From assembly GCA_015904045.1 (NCBI GenBank), contig JABMDG010000023.1, forward strand, positions 3,396 through 26,444: DNA of 23,049 nucleotides, in the 5' to 3' direction. Within the stretch, counting starts at the first letter, position 1, and every line of letters starts with the position of its first letter. The stretch is from Nitrospira sp. GTDB lineage: Bacteria; Nitrospirota; Nitrospiria; Nitrospirales; Nitrospiraceae. This document shows positions 7,224-16,008 of the stretch, one piece after another. The notes beneath the pieces are model-generated. The model made no database searches. It worked only from the letters and a program-made list of their open reading frames with translations, and had not been told where the DNA came from. Both the position numbers and the translations under genes were made by a program.

Positions 7224-8200
7224 ACGCCACACACAACATCGCCGTAGTCGCGGTCGGAGGCAACGCCTTGATCCGGGATAAGCACCACGAATCGATTCCG
7301 GATCAAAGCCGGGAGGCCGCCATCACCGCCCATCATATCGTGGACATGATCGCCGCCGGTTGGAATGTGGTGATCACCCACGGGACCGGCCCGCAGGTCG
7401 GGTTCATTCTGCGCCGCTCGGAGCTGGCGCTGGAAGAAGTGCCCCCCGTGCCGATGGATTACGCCGACGCCGATTTGCAGGGGGGCATCGGCTACATGTT
7501 CATCAAAGCGCTGTACAACGAATTTCGCAGGCGCCGGCTCGACCGGAAAGCCGTGGCCATCGTCACGCAAACTCTCGTGGACCGCGACGATCCGGCCTTT
7601 ACCGATCCGTCCAAACCCATCGGATCACACTTTGACGAACAGACCGCGCGCCGGCTGGCCGCGCGGCAAGGATGGGTGGTGAAGGAGGATGCCGGGCGCG
7701 GATGGCGGCGTGTTGTCCCGTCACCCCTGCCTAAAACCATCGTCGAAATGGCGGCGATCAAGGAGTTGGCCCATTCCGGCTTCGTGGTCATCGCCTGCGG
7801 GGGCGGCGGGATTCCCGTCGTCGAAAACGAGGACGGCGATCTCATCGGAGTGGAAGCCGTCATTGACAAGGACCTTGCGTCAAGCCTGCTGGCCCGCGGC
7901 ATCGGCGCCGACCTCTTGATGGTGTCCACCGGCGTCGAGAAGGTGGCCGTCAATTTCAACAAACCGAACCAGCGCTGGCTGGACCGCATGACGCTGGCTG
8001 AAGCGAAGCAGCATGCAGCGGACAATCAATTCGACAAGGGCAGCATGGGGCCGAAGATTCAGGCAATCATCGAATTTTTGGAAGGAGGCGGACGCGCGGG
8101 TTTGATCACCGATCCTCCCAATATCGGTCGGGCGCTGGCTGGCAAGACGGGGACGTTCATCGTACGGGATGGAGCGGCACCGCTCACATTCCACAACTAA
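7220..8200 (+). CDS. arcC: Carbamate kinase (catabolic)
   Basis: The 326-residue product starts at an ATG overlapping the DUF1116 stop (ATGA) behind GGGAGG. All family motifs are present: VGGNAL (12-17), ITHGTGPQVG (52-61), LQGGIGYM (86-93), TQTLVDRDDPAF (117-127), PIGSHF, ACGGGGIPV (192-200), EAVIDKDLAS (212-221), and the C-terminal GSMGPKI (274-280) and ITDP. It is an amino-acid-kinase-fold cytoplasmic enzyme that converts carbamoyl phosphate and ADP to ATP and carbamate, which falls apart to ammonia and CO2. No arginine deiminase or ornithine carbamoyltransferase gene is nearby. The neighbours are the FdrA/DUF1116 proteins, so this is the E. coli YbcF/AllK situation rather than the arginine deiminase pathway. 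It is the step that would conserve energy. Confidence 0.95.
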   Translation: MNATHNIAVVAVGGNALIRDKHHESIPDQSREAAITAHHIVDMIAAGWNVVITHGTGPQVGFILRRSELALEEVPPVPMDYADADLQGGIGYMFIKALYNEFRRRRLDRKAVAIVTQTLVDRDDPAFTDPSKPIGSHFDEQTARRLAARQGWVVKEDAGRGWRRVVPSPLPKTIVEMAAIKELAHSGFVVIACGGGGIPVVENEDGDLIGVEAVIDKDLASSLLARGIGADLLMVSTGVEKVAVNFNKPNQRWLDRMTLAEAKQHAADNQFDKGSMGPKIQAIIEFLEGGGRAGLITDPPNIGRALAGKTGTFIVRDGAAPLTFHN

Positions 8201-8209
8201 GGAGGACCT

Positions 8210-9343
8210 ATGACTGCACCAAACAAACTGACAAGACGCCAGCTTCTCACAGGAACCGCGGCGGCCGGAGCGCTGGGACTGTTGGGTGGCTTGCACTGGC
8301 CCGGCCGAGCCTGGGGAGCGGACAAGGTCAAGATGGGATTCATCTTCGTCGGACCACGGGACGACTATGGCTACAACCAGGCGCATTTTGAGGGCAAATC
8401 GGCGGTGGCCAAGCTCGACTGGGTGAAGGCCTTCGATGAAGAAAAAGTGCCTGAGACCATCGAGGTCCAAAAAACCATGGAAAGCATGGTCAAGCTGGAC
8501 GGCGCCCAGGTTCTCTTCCCAACGTCATTTGGTTATTTCGACCCGCACATTCTCAAGGTCGCGCCCCAATTTCCCAACATCCAGTTTCTGCATTGCGGCG
8601 GGCTCTACCAAGAGGGCAAACACCCCAAAAACGTCGGGAGTTACTTTGGCTACATCGATGAATCGCAATATGTCGCCGGCATCGTAGCAGGCGGGATGAG
8701 CAAGAGCGGGAAGCTGGGGTTTGTCGCGGCGAAGCCTATTCCGCAAGTCTTGCGCAATATCAACAACTATACACTTGGCGCCCGCAGCATCAAACCAAAC
8801 ACAACCGTCAATGTGATCTTCACCGGCGACTGGTCATTGCCGGTCCGCGAAGCGGAAGCAACAAATAGTTTGGTCGACCAAGGGATCGATGTCATCACCT
8901 GCCATGTCGACAGCCCCAAGGTCGTCATGACGACGTGCGAAAAGCGAGGAATCTACTGCACCGGCTATCATTGCAACCAAGCGAAACTGGCCCCTCGTGG
9001 CTACCTCACGGGAGCCGAGTGGAATTGGGCGAAAGTCTACATGGACTACGCTGACATGATCCGGAACGGACGGCCGATTCCTCACTTGGTACGCGGCGGC
9101 CTGAAGGAAGGGCTGGTGAAGGTGTCGGAGTACAACCAAGTGGTAACCGATGCAGTGCGGAAGCAAGCGGACGATGCCAAAGCGAAGTTCATGAGCGGGA
9201 ACATGGTCGTGTACAAGGGCCCGATCAAGGACAATACCGGACGGACCATCATTGCGGCCGGCAAAGAACACGTCCAGACGGATATTTGGCTGGAGAGCAT
9301 GGACTGGCTGGTTGAAGGGGTTGTCGGATCAACGAAGTCGTGA
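8210..9343 (+). CDS. BMP-family ABC transporter substrate-binding protein with Tat signal
   Basis: The start follows AAGGAGGACCT. The 377-residue product has a twin-arginine signal (TRRQLLTG at 8-15, Ala/Gly/Leu core, AWGA cleavage region near 36), so it is probably exported folded. The mature part begins VKMGFIFVGPRDDYGYNQAH and has the periplasmic-binding fold of the Bmp/PnrA (Med) family, with SYFGYIDESQYVAGIVAG and GYLTGAEWNWAKVYMDY. Characterised members bind nucleosides. Next to biuret hydrolase and carbamoyl-handling enzymes, a ureide or purine-derived substrate is more likely here, but that is inference. Two permease genes and a double ATPase gene follow in the same operon and complete the importer. 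Confidence 0.9.
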   Translation: MTAPNKLTRRQLLTGTAAAGALGLLGGLHWPGRAWGADKVKMGFIFVGPRDDYGYNQAHFEGKSAVAKLDWVKAFDEEKVPETIEVQKTMESMVKLDGAQVLFPTSFGYFDPHILKVAPQFPNIQFLHCGGLYQEGKHPKNVGSYFGYIDESQYVAGIVAGGMSKSGKLGFVAAKPIPQVLRNINNYTLGARSIKPNTTVNVIFTGDWSLPVREAEATNSLVDQGIDVITCHVDSPKVVMTTCEKRGIYCTGYHCNQAKLAPRGYLTGAEWNWAKVYMDYADMIRNGRPIPHLVRGGLKEGLVKVSEYNQVVTDAVRKQADDAKAKFMSGNMVVYKGPIKDNTGRTIIAAGKEHVQTDIWLESMDWLVEGVVGSTKS

Positions 9344-9362
9344 GTCCGGGGAGGTGCCGGGC

Positions 9363-10415
9363 ATGCCCACAGACCTACGCAAAGCGCTTGAGCCGTTCCT
9401 CATCATCGTCGGCTCGCTCTCCGTGTCGATGGTGTTATTCGGAGCGTTCGTGGCTGCGGCAGGCGCGAATCCCTTTGAGGTCTATCAGACCATGTATCGT
9501 GCCGCCTTCGGAACCGCATTTTCATGGCAGAACACGTTGGTGCGAGCCGCGCCGTTGATGCTGACAGCCCTCTGCACCGCACTGCCGGGTTATCTCGGCT
9601 TGATTATCATTGGAGGAGAAGGTGCCGTCGTCATGGGTGGCCTCTTCGCGGCCATCGCGGCTCTCACCATGCCGACGGCTCCTCCGATGGTCGTTCTGAC
9701 CACCATGGCGCTCGTCGGCATGATAGCCGGCGGCGTGTGGCTTATGATTGGAGGGGCATTACGGCACTATCGCGCCGTCAATGAAACCATCAGTAGTCTG
9801 TTGCTGAACTATATTGCCATCGCCCTCCTGAACCACCTCGTCACCAGCACCTTTCGCGATCCGGAAAGCCTCAATCATCCCTCGACGCATCATATCGGAG
9901 AGGCCAATATGCTCGGCGTCATTCCTGGCACCGACCTGCATTGGGGATTGGTGTTCGGCATCGTGGCGTGCGTCATCGCATGGTTTCTCATGCACCACAC
10001 CGTCTTCGGCTTCGCGTCACAGATCGCCGGAGGCAATGTTCGCGCAGCCCAGGTCGCAGGCTTGCCGGTCGGGCGGCTGATTTTGATCATTTGTTGCGTG
10101 GCCGGAGCAGCAGGTGGACTGGCAGGTACATTGGAAGTAGCGGCCATCCATGGCAGGGCCAATGACACCCTCAATGCCAATTATGGGTATGCCGGCATTC
10201 TCGTCGCCTTTGTAGCACGCAATAATCCATTGGCCATCATTCCCGTTGCCGTCTTGTTGGGAGGAATCCGCGCAAGCAGCGGATTGCTGCAGCGCGCGCA
10301 TGAGCTACCCGACGCGACTGTGCTCGTGATGCAGGGGATCATTTTCCTCGTCATCCTCTTTAGTGAAACCCTGTATGGTCGTTTTTCGAGTTTGCAGAAA
10401 CAAGGAGCGTCCTGA
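9363..10415 (+). CDS. ABC transporter permease 1 (BPD_transp_2 family, YufP-like)
   Basis: The start is the ATG at 9363 behind GGGGAGG; the open frame upstream lies within the binding-protein gene and is ignored. The 350-residue product is mostly hydrophobic with about eight to ten membrane segments. The motif NETISSLLLNYIA at 140-152 is characteristic of the permeases that partner Bmp/PnrA binding proteins, and IIIGGEGAVVMGG (81-93) is the matching N-terminal loop. It forms the inner-membrane channel together with permease 2. The stop codon and the next ATG share one base (TGATG), so the two permeases are likely translated together. Confidence 0.9.
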   Translation: MPTDLRKALEPFLIIVGSLSVSMVLFGAFVAAAGANPFEVYQTMYRAAFGTAFSWQNTLVRAAPLMLTALCTALPGYLGLIIIGGEGAVVMGGLFAAIAALTMPTAPPMVVLTTMALVGMIAGGVWLMIGGALRHYRAVNETISSLLLNYIAIALLNHLVTSTFRDPESLNHPSTHHIGEANMLGVIPGTDLHWGLVFGIVACVIAWFLMHHTVFGFASQIAGGNVRAAQVAGLPVGRLILIICCVAGAAGGLAGTLEVAAIHGRANDTLNANYGYAGILVAFVARNNPLAIIPVAVLLGGIRASSGLLQRAHELPDATVLVMQGIIFLVILFSETLYGRFSSLQKQGAS

Positions 10416-11332
10416 TGGAAGTCGGGTGGTGGGGAGTGCTTATCGCCGTGCTAGGCGGAGCGATTCGAATCGGTACCCCGTTTCTCTTTGTGTCACTGGG
10501 CGAATGTTTGACCGAGAAAAGCGGCCGCATCAATTTGGGCCTTGAAGGTACACTGGTCATGGGCGCCATGACCGGTTACGCCGTCTCGCTGCACAGCGGG
10601 TCTCCGTGGCTGGGAGTCTTGTGTGCCGGCCTGGCCGGCATGGTGCTCGGTGCCTTGCATAGCTGGCTCTGCAGTTTCAAACGGGTCAACGATATTGCGG
10701 TCGGAATTGCGATGATGCTGTTCGGCACGGGGTTGGCCTTCTTTCTGGGAAAGCCCTATATCCAACCATCTGCTCCTCGATTGCCTTCCATCGACCTCGG
10801 GGGCTGGAGCGAGTTGCCTCAGATTAAGGCGGCCTTGCAGATCAACGCCTTGTTTCTGGTAGGGATCGTCGTGGCAATCGCGCTTGGGTGGATGCTGAAA
10901 AATACGGCCTGGGGACTGAAAGTGCGGGTCGCCGGCGAAAGCGCGGATGCGGCACGCGCTCTGGGATTGCCGGTTGATCGCATACGGATCCTTAGTACGG
11001 CTCAAGGAGGATTTCTGGCCGGAATCGGAGGGTCCTATCTCTCCCTCTACTACCCGTTCAATTGGAGCGAAGGCCTTTCGAGCGGACAAGGGTTGATGGC
11101 GGTGGCACTGGTGATCTTTGCCCGTTGGCAGCCGCTGTGGTGCCTCTGGGTATCACTTTTATGGGGTGGTGCGGCAGCCCTGGGACCGTCCTTGCAATCT
11201 GTAGGGATCACCGGCGGATATTATATCTTCAACGCGATCCCCTATATCATGACCTTGGCGGTGATGATCATTACCTGCTCTCCACGGCGCACACTGGTTG
11301 GAGTACCGCATGAGCTGACCGTGACTCGTTAG
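10415..11332 (+). CDS. ABC transporter permease 2 (BPD_transp_2 family, YufQ-like)
   Basis: The ATG at 10415 overlaps the stop of permease 1, and a ribosome site (AAGGAG) lies inside the end of that gene. The 305-residue product is a polytopic membrane protein. GRINLGLEGTLVMGAM (38-51) and VRVAGESADAARALGLPV (170-187) are the signatures of the second permease of nucleoside-type Bmp transporters; the latter contains the cytoplasmic coupling loop. It pairs with permease 1 and the double ATPase encoded downstream. Unusually, the biuret hydrolase gene separates it from the ATPase gene. Confidence 0.9.
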   Translation: MEVGWWGVLIAVLGGAIRIGTPFLFVSLGECLTEKSGRINLGLEGTLVMGAMTGYAVSLHSGSPWLGVLCAGLAGMVLGALHSWLCSFKRVNDIAVGIAMMLFGTGLAFFLGKPYIQPSAPRLPSIDLGGWSELPQIKAALQINALFLVGIVVAIALGWMLKNTAWGLKVRVAGESADAARALGLPVDRIRILSTAQGGFLAGIGGSYLSLYYPFNWSEGLSSGQGLMAVALVIFARWQPLWCLWVSLLWGGAAALGPSLQSVGITGGYYIFNAIPYIMTLAVMIITCSPRRTLVGVPHELTVTR

Positions 11333-11389
11333 GTGGTGAGAAAGGATGAATCGCAAAACCCAAACCCAGAGATCTATGGGAGGTGAGCC

Positions 11390-12070
11390 ATGAGTAGGTA
11401 CGTTGCATCCAACCCCTATCCCTATCCCTATAACGGTGACCTCCGGCCGGACAATACGGTCTTTCTCATCATCGACATGCAGACCGATTTTTGCGGCAAG
11501 GGCGGTTACGTCGACAAGATGGGCTATGACATTTCCCTGACCCGTGCCCCGATTGCGCATATCCTCAAAGTGCTGTCGAAAGCCAGAACCATTGGAATGC
11601 ATATCTTCCACACCAGGGAAGGCCACCGGCCGGACTTGGCGGATCTACCGGAAAATAAGCGGTGGCGCAGCCGAAGAATCGGAGCCGGCATCGGAGACCC
11701 CGGTCCTTGCGGGAAAATCCTGGTTCGCGGAGAGCCAGGATGGGAGATCATTCCCGAACTCGCTCCGAAGCCGGACGAACCGATCATCGATAAGCCAGGC
11801 AAGGGCTCGTTCTGGGCAACCGATTTAGATATGTTGTTGCGGCTTCGCGGCATCAACAATGTGATTCTTGCCGGAATCACCACCGACGTTTGCGTCCATA
11901 CCACCATGCGTGAAGCCAATGACCGCGGTTTCGAATGTCTCTTGCTGGAAGACTGTTGTGGTGCGACTGATTTGGGCAATCATCAGGCTGCGATAAATAT
12001 GGTCAAAATGCAGGGCGGAGTGTTCGGTGCCGTGGCAAAATCGGATGCCCTGTTAGAGGCGCTTTCATGA
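11390..12070 (+). CDS. biuH: Biuret hydrolase (isochorismatase-like cysteine hydrolase)
   Basis: The 226-residue product starts behind GGGAGGTGAGCC. The isochorismatase-fold catalytic triad is D29 (LIIDMQTDF), K135 ([10 protein letters not shown]) and C168 (TTDVCVHTT). These lie exactly 7 positions before Asp36, Lys142 and Cys175 as I recall them for Rhizobium leguminosarum BiuH, and Q208 (KMQGG) fits its substrate glutamine. Long stretches ([47 protein letters not shown]) are BiuH-like throughout, as is the PYPYNG near the N-terminus. BiuH converts biuret to allophanate and ammonia in the cytoplasm. The gene sits inside the importer operon between permease 2 and the ATPase, with its stop overlapping the ATPase start. 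A closely related ureide amidase activity is the main alternative. Confidence 0.86.
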   Translation: MSRYVASNPYPYPYNGDLRPDNTVFLIIDMQTDFCGKGGYVDKMGYDISLTRAPIAHILKVLSKARTIGMHIFHTREGHRPDLADLPENKRWRSRRIGAGIGDPGPCGKILVRGEPGWEIIPELAPKPDEPIIDKPGKGSFWATDLDMLLRLRGINNVILAGITTDVCVHTTMREANDRGFECLLLEDCCGATDLGNHQAAINMVKMQGGVFGAVAKSDALLEALS

Positions 12071-13590
12071 CGGATGGAGTTCCTCCAGATTTGCAAGCGT
12101 TGGGAATTACCAAACGCTTCGGGCCGCTCGTGGCCTTGAAGGACGTCAATTTTCACCTGCGGCCCGGCCAGTTCCATGCACTGCTCGGTGAAAACGGTGC
12201 GGGCAAGAGCACCTTGGTCAAATGCATCATGGGGTATTACCACCCGGATGAGGGAAAGATTGTGTTGGATCAGCAACCGGTCACGATTCGCAGCCCACGC
12301 GATGCACAGACCTTCGGCATCGGCATGGTGTATCAGCAGTTCACCCTCATCCCCAACATGACGGTTCTCGAGAACCTGGTGATCTCCAAGGCTAAACTGG
12401 ACCCTGTCATCAATTGGCAGAAAGAAGAGCATCAGCTGACACAGTTCATGGAAAAGATGCCGTTCAAGGTGTCGCTCTCCGCTCGCGTCAGTTCGCTCGC
12501 CGCAGGCGAAAAACAAAAAGTGGAAATTCTCAAACAACTCGCGCTGCAGAACCGAATCCTTATTCTGGACGAACCGACCTCCGTCCTGACGCCACAAGAG
12601 GCGGATGAAGTCTTGGGCCATCTCCGGGCGATGACTCTGGCCCACCAAGTGAGCGTCCTGATCATTACCCACAAGCTTCGCGAAGTGGCGGCATTTGCGG
12701 ATGAAGTGACGGTCCTTCGCAAGGGACAATTTGTGGGTTCCGGAACAGTTTCGGAGCTGAAGGTCTCCCAAATGGCGGAAATGATGGTGGGATCAGAAGT
12801 GACGACGAAGCCGAAGCAACGGACCGTCCTGTCAAAGAAAGTTCCGAAGCTAATTCTGCAAGATATCCGCGTCAAGGATGATATCGGCGTGGAAGTCGTG
12901 CGGGGGCTGCATCTCACCATCCATGAAGGCGAGATCGTCGGGGTGGCCGGAGTCTCGGGCAACGGTCAACGAGAACTGGTCGAGGTCCTGGCAGGGCAGC
13001 GCCAGGCCACTTCCGGCGCGATCCGCGTGCAGGATCAGCCTTTTCAGCCGACTCGCGAGAAGATTATGCAGCACAAGATGTTCTGCCTGCCGGAAGAACC
13101 GCTCCAGAACACGTGCGTCGGACGCATGACGGTGGCGGAAAACCTAGCCTTTCGCAATTTCGATCGTGAACCTCACGCGGTGGGCGGTTGGCTTATCAGT
13201 CGTCCAGCACTACGCCGGAGCGCGTTCGGACTGATCGAGCGCTACAACATCAAACCGCCCTATCCAGACACACCCATTCAGTCGCTTTCGGGAGGCAATG
13301 TACAGCGGGCAGTCTTGGCGCGGGAGTTGTCGGCGGAGGTGGAGATTCTGATCATCGCCAATCCCTGTTTCGGACTGGACTTTCTGGCCATGGAGGAAAT
13401 TCGCCTGCAGATTGTCGCTGCGCGCAATCGTGGGACGGCAGTTCTTCTGGTCAGCGAAGACCTTGACGAGATCCTGGAGCTATCAGACCGCACGGTAGTG
13501 ATGTTCAACGGGCAACTCGTCTATGAAACCACGTCGTCCGGCGCCGACCTGGCGATTATTGGACGGCACATGACAGGACATACGACATGA
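12067..13590 (+). CDS. ABC transporter ATP-binding protein, two nucleotide-binding domains
   Basis: The ATG overlaps the biuH stop (ATGA). The 507-residue product is a fused double ATPase of the type found in Bmp/nucleoside and ribose importers. Domain 1 has Walker [10 protein letters not shown] (41-49), Q-loop Q90, a slightly altered signature SLAAGEKQK (143-151), Walker B ILILDEP (164-170) and H202. Domain 2 has a degenerate P-loop GVSGNGQRE (295-303), an intact signature LSGGNVQR (407-414) and a Walker B ending [10 protein letters not shown] (429-438). Loss of the second P-loop lysine is normal in this family, so domain 1 should provide most of the ATP hydrolysis. The protein drives uptake through permeases 1 and 2. 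Its stop overlaps the start of the next hydrolase gene. Confidence 0.93.
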   Translation: MTDGVPPDLQALGITKRFGPLVALKDVNFHLRPGQFHALLGENGAGKSTLVKCIMGYYHPDEGKIVLDQQPVTIRSPRDAQTFGIGMVYQQFTLIPNMTVLENLVISKAKLDPVINWQKEEHQLTQFMEKMPFKVSLSARVSSLAAGEKQKVEILKQLALQNRILILDEPTSVLTPQEADEVLGHLRAMTLAHQVSVLIITHKLREVAAFADEVTVLRKGQFVGSGTVSELKVSQMAEMMVGSEVTTKPKQRTVLSKKVPKLILQDIRVKDDIGVEVVRGLHLTIHEGEIVGVAGVSGNGQRELVEVLAGQRQATSGAIRVQDQPFQPTREKIMQHKMFCLPEEPLQNTCVGRMTVAENLAFRNFDREPHAVGGWLISRPALRRSAFGLIERYNIKPPYPDTPIQSLSGGNVQRAVLARELSAEVEILIIANPCFGLDFLAMEEIRLQIVAARNRGTAVLLVSEDLDEILELSDRTVVMFNGQLVYETTSSGADLAIIGRHMTGHTT

Positions 13591-14285
13591 CTACCGTACC
13601 GGCTTCTCCCTATCCCTATCCGCTGCCGTCCCGGGACTCCGGCGATCGAGTCGCGCTGGTCATCATCGACATGCAGCGCGATTTCGTGGAACCCGGCGGC
13701 TTCGGCGCGGCACTGGGCAACAAGGTCGAACACCTGCAAAAGATCGTCCCGACGGTGGCCAAGCTCCTCAAGACCTTCCGTGAATTGCACCTGCCGGTAA
13801 TTCACACGCGAGAAGGCCATCGTCCGGACCTGTCCGATTGTCCGCCCGCCAAGCGACGACGCGGCGACTCCTCTCTCCGCATCGGAGACCCCGGCCCAAT
13901 GGGACGCATTCTGGTTTTGGGAGAACCGGGGAATGACATCATGCCGGAGCTACGCCCTGAGGCCGGAGAGCTGGTCGTCGATAAGCCGGGCAAAGGGGCA
14001 TTTTACGGCACGAATCTGCAGGACCTCCTGAAGAAACACCGTATCACTCATTTGATCTTTACAGGCGTGACGACGGAAGTTTGCGTGCAGACCAGCATGA
14101 GGGAGGCCAACGATCGCGGTTATGAGTGCCTCCTCATCGAAGACGGAACCGAGAGTTATTTCCCGGAGTTCAAGCAAACGACAATCCGGATGATCCAGTC
14201 GCAAGGCGGTATTGTCGGCTGGGTGACGAACGCGGACCAATTGATTGCGGCGCTGAGACAGACCTACGCGGGGAGTGCCACATGA
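13587..14285 (+). CDS. Isochorismatase-like cysteine hydrolase, BiuH paralogue (copy 1; possibly triuret- or allophanate-directed)
   Basis: The 232-residue product starts at an ATG overlapping the ATPase stop. The triad is D28 ([10 protein letters not shown]), K133 ([10 protein letters not shown]) and C166 (TTEVCVQTS), and the N-terminus carries the same PYPYP segment as the BiuH upstream. It is clearly a BiuH relative, but it differs where substrate size is likely read: the BiuH stretch [12 protein letters not shown] is replaced by [12 protein letters not shown]. Known members of this superfamily hydrolyse biuret (BiuH) and triuret (TrtA); I cannot choose among such ureides. The stop overlaps the AH_C gene start (ATGA), and the same gene pair is repeated downstream, so the two proteins probably work on the same intermediate. 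Confidence 0.85.
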   Translation: MTTVPASPYPYPLPSRDSGDRVALVIIDMQRDFVEPGGFGAALGNKVEHLQKIVPTVAKLLKTFRELHLPVIHTREGHRPDLSDCPPAKRRRGDSSLRIGDPGPMGRILVLGEPGNDIMPELRPEAGELVVDKPGKGAFYGTNLQDLLKKHRITHLIFTGVTTEVCVQTSMREANDRGYECLLIEDGTESYFPEFKQTTIRMIQSQGGIVGWVTNADQLIAALRQTYAGSAT

Positions 14286-14675
14286 GCGAGAGCGATGTGT
14301 TGCTTGCCGTCAACGGTACCTTGATGCGGGGGCTCAAGCTCAATCCCAACATGGTCGCCGCCAAGGCCACGTTCGTCCGGGAGGCGATGACCGAACCGGC
14401 ATATCGTCTCTGGACCATCAATGATGAGCATCCGGCGATGCTGCGTGTCACCAACGGAACCGGGGTCCGCGTTGCAGTCGAAGTCTGGTCGGTACCACCA
14501 GCCGGACTGGCGGGCATTCTTCTGAACGAGCCCCCCGGCCTCTGCATCGGGAAGGTGCGGTTGGAAGACGGAAGCATCGTCCTAGGTGTATTGGGCGAAC
14601 CGGCGCTCGTCGAAGGACATCGAGAAATCACCACCTACGGCGGCTGGCGGGCCTATTTAGCGCAAGATTCACGAT
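13664..14675 (+). repeat. Direct repeat unit 1 (hydrolase + AH_C pair)
   Basis: This stretch is repeated in the same orientation at about 14989-16008. The unit begins inside the hydrolase gene at the codons for LVIIDMQ and ends at the AH_C stop. No terminal inverted repeats, target duplication or transposase was seen. Confidence 0.8.
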
Positions 14676-14677
14676 AA
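14282..14677 (+). CDS. Stand-alone allophanate hydrolase C-terminal (AH_C/AtzF-C) domain protein, copy 1
   Basis: The 131-residue product starts at the ATG overlapping the hydrolase stop. The sequence [16 protein letters not shown] (8-23), [16 protein letters not shown] (41-56), [16 protein letters not shown] (82-97) and [11 protein letters not shown] (116-126) is that of the small C-terminal domain of allophanate hydrolases, a gamma-glutamylcyclotransferase-like fold. In full-length enzymes this domain follows an amidase-signature domain and helps decarboxylate the N-carboxy product. Here no amidase domain (Ser-cisSer-Lys triad) is encoded on either side; the protein is free-standing and coupled to a cysteine hydrolase. 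A role as a decarboxylase or chaperone for the hydrolase product is inferred. It ends the operon; a hairpin terminator lies about 155 bases downstream. Confidence 0.83.
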   Translation: MSESDVLLAVNGTLMRGLKLNPNMVAAKATFVREAMTEPAYRLWTINDEHPAMLRVTNGTGVRVAVEVWSVPPAGLAGILLNEPPGLCIGKVRLEDGSIVLGVLGEPALVEGHREITTYGGWRAYLAQDSR

Positions 14678-14988
14678 GTATCTTCGACCGTCATTCAGAA
14701 AGACTTGGGAAATGCGCGGGACGCAGATAGAACACGCACCTGCGCCCCGCACCGGTCCGAGAAGGGAGGCTGCCGAACTCGGACCTGATTCACTCTGCAC
14801 TGACTCTCTTCCTATACTGCCGTGTTGTCGAAGGGGGCAGAATAGCCCGCCCCCTCCTTTGTCAGCAGCCCGACGGTCAACGCTGCAACTTTGTTACTAC
14901 GACATACCGTGATCATCCACCACTCGGATATACATCACGATTGGTTCAAACTCCCTATTAACTAGGATGTCGCCTGATTACCAGCTGC
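14678..14988. other. Intergenic stretch between the two hydrolase/AH_C pairs
   Basis: About 310 bases contain no convincing gene; the short open frames lack ribosome sites and recognisable sequence. The only clear structure is the hairpin at 14832-14855. The similarity to copy 1 begins abruptly at the right end, near 14989. Confidence 0.6.
14832..14855 (+). terminator. Candidate terminator hairpin after the operon
   Basis: AGGGGGC (14832-14838) and GCCCCCT (14849-14855) pair perfectly around a 10-base loop and are followed by CCTTTG. The T tract is weak, so Rho-independent termination is possible but not certain. The position, 155 bases after the AH_C gene, suits the end of the fdrA operon. 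Confidence 0.5.
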
Positions 14989-16008
14989 CTGGTGATCATC
15001 GACATGCAGCGCGATTTCATCGAGCCAGGCGGGTTCGGCGCAGCGCTGGGCAACCGGGTCGAACACCTGCAACAGATCGTGCCGACCGTGGCCGCACTCC
15101 TCAAGACCTTCCGCGAATTGAGTCTGCCGGTGATTCATACCAGGGAGGGGCACCGCCCCGACTTGTCGGATTGCCCGCCGGCCAAGAAGCTGCGCGGAGA
15201 CTCGACATTGCGCATCGGGGATCCAGGCCCGATGGGACGGATTCTCGTATTGGGAGAACCGGGAAACGACATCATTCCACAATTGCGCCCCGAAGCCGGC
15301 GAACTCGTCATTGATAAGCCGGGCAAGGGGGCATTCTACGCCACCAATCTTCAGGAACGCCTGAAAGCCCTCGGGATCACCCATCTCGTCTTCACCGGCG
15401 TCACCACCGAGGTCTGTGTGCAGACCAGCATGAGAGAAGCCAACGACCGCGGCTACGAATGTCTCTTAGTTGAAGACGGAACCGAAAGCTATTTCCCCGA
15501 TTTCAAACAGGCGACGGTCCGCATGATCCAATCGCAGGGGGGAATTGTCGGCTGGGTGACCACTGCGGATCGTCTCATCGCGTCTCTCCGGCAAGCCTAC
15601 GCCGGGGGTGCCGCATGAGCCAGAGCGATGTGCTGCTGGCGGTCAATGGTACGCTGATGCGGGGGCTCAAGCTCAATCCCAACATGGTGGCAGCCAAGGC
15701 CACGTTTGTCCGGGAGACGAAGACTGAAGCGGCGTATCGGCTCTGGACGATTAACGACGACCACCCTGCGATGCTGCGTGTGACGGATGGAACCGGGGTC
15801 AAGGTCGCAGTCGAAGTCTGGTCTGTTCCCCCTGCCGGACTGGCAGGAATCTTACTGAACGAACCACCCGGTCTGTGCATCGGCAAGGTTCGGCTGGAAG
15901 ACGGTAGCATTGTCTTGGGTGTGTTGGGTGAGCAGGCGCTCGTCGAGGGGCACCGGGAGATCACCAAGTACGGCGGCTGGCGGGCGTATCTGGCTCACCA
16001 TCCGCAAT
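14989..16008 (+). repeat. Direct repeat unit 2 (hydrolase + AH_C pair)
   Basis: Second unit of the pair at 13664-14675, diverged at many third codon positions but nearly free of length changes. Its left edge cuts off the 5' end of the hydrolase gene. Confidence 0.8.
14992..15618 (+). pseudogene. Isochorismatase-like cysteine hydrolase copy 2, 5'-truncated duplicate
   Basis: From the [10 protein letters not shown] segment onward this frame is nearly 90 percent identical in protein to copy 1 and keeps the triad Asp, Lys and Cys (residues 4, 109 and 142 counted from the GTG at 14992), plus [12 protein letters not shown]. Similarity stops abruptly at LVIID: the first 24 or so residues, including the PYPYP segment, are missing, and a TAA lies 11 codons upstream in frame. 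No ATG with a ribosome site is available; only CTG or GTG within the first beta strand could start it. The ATG at 14967 is in another frame. The rest of the frame is intact with no stop, so it may be recently silenced, weakly translated, or translated from an unusual start. Its stop overlaps AH_C copy 2 (ATGA). Confidence 0.75.

Noticed and set aside
7220..8200. Arginine deiminase pathway for the carbamate kinase.
   Set aside because: No arginine deiminase, ornithine carbamoyltransferase or arginine/ornithine exchanger is present; the neighbours are FdrA and DUF1116.
14282..14677. Calling the AH_C protein a complete allophanate hydrolase.
   Set aside because: At 131 residues it is only the C-terminal domain; the amidase-signature domain with its Ser-Ser-Lys triad is absent from the window.
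14967..15314. ATG at 14967 as the start of the second hydrolase copy.
   Set aside because: It is in a different frame from the conserved hydrolase sequence and translates into Arg-rich nonsense.
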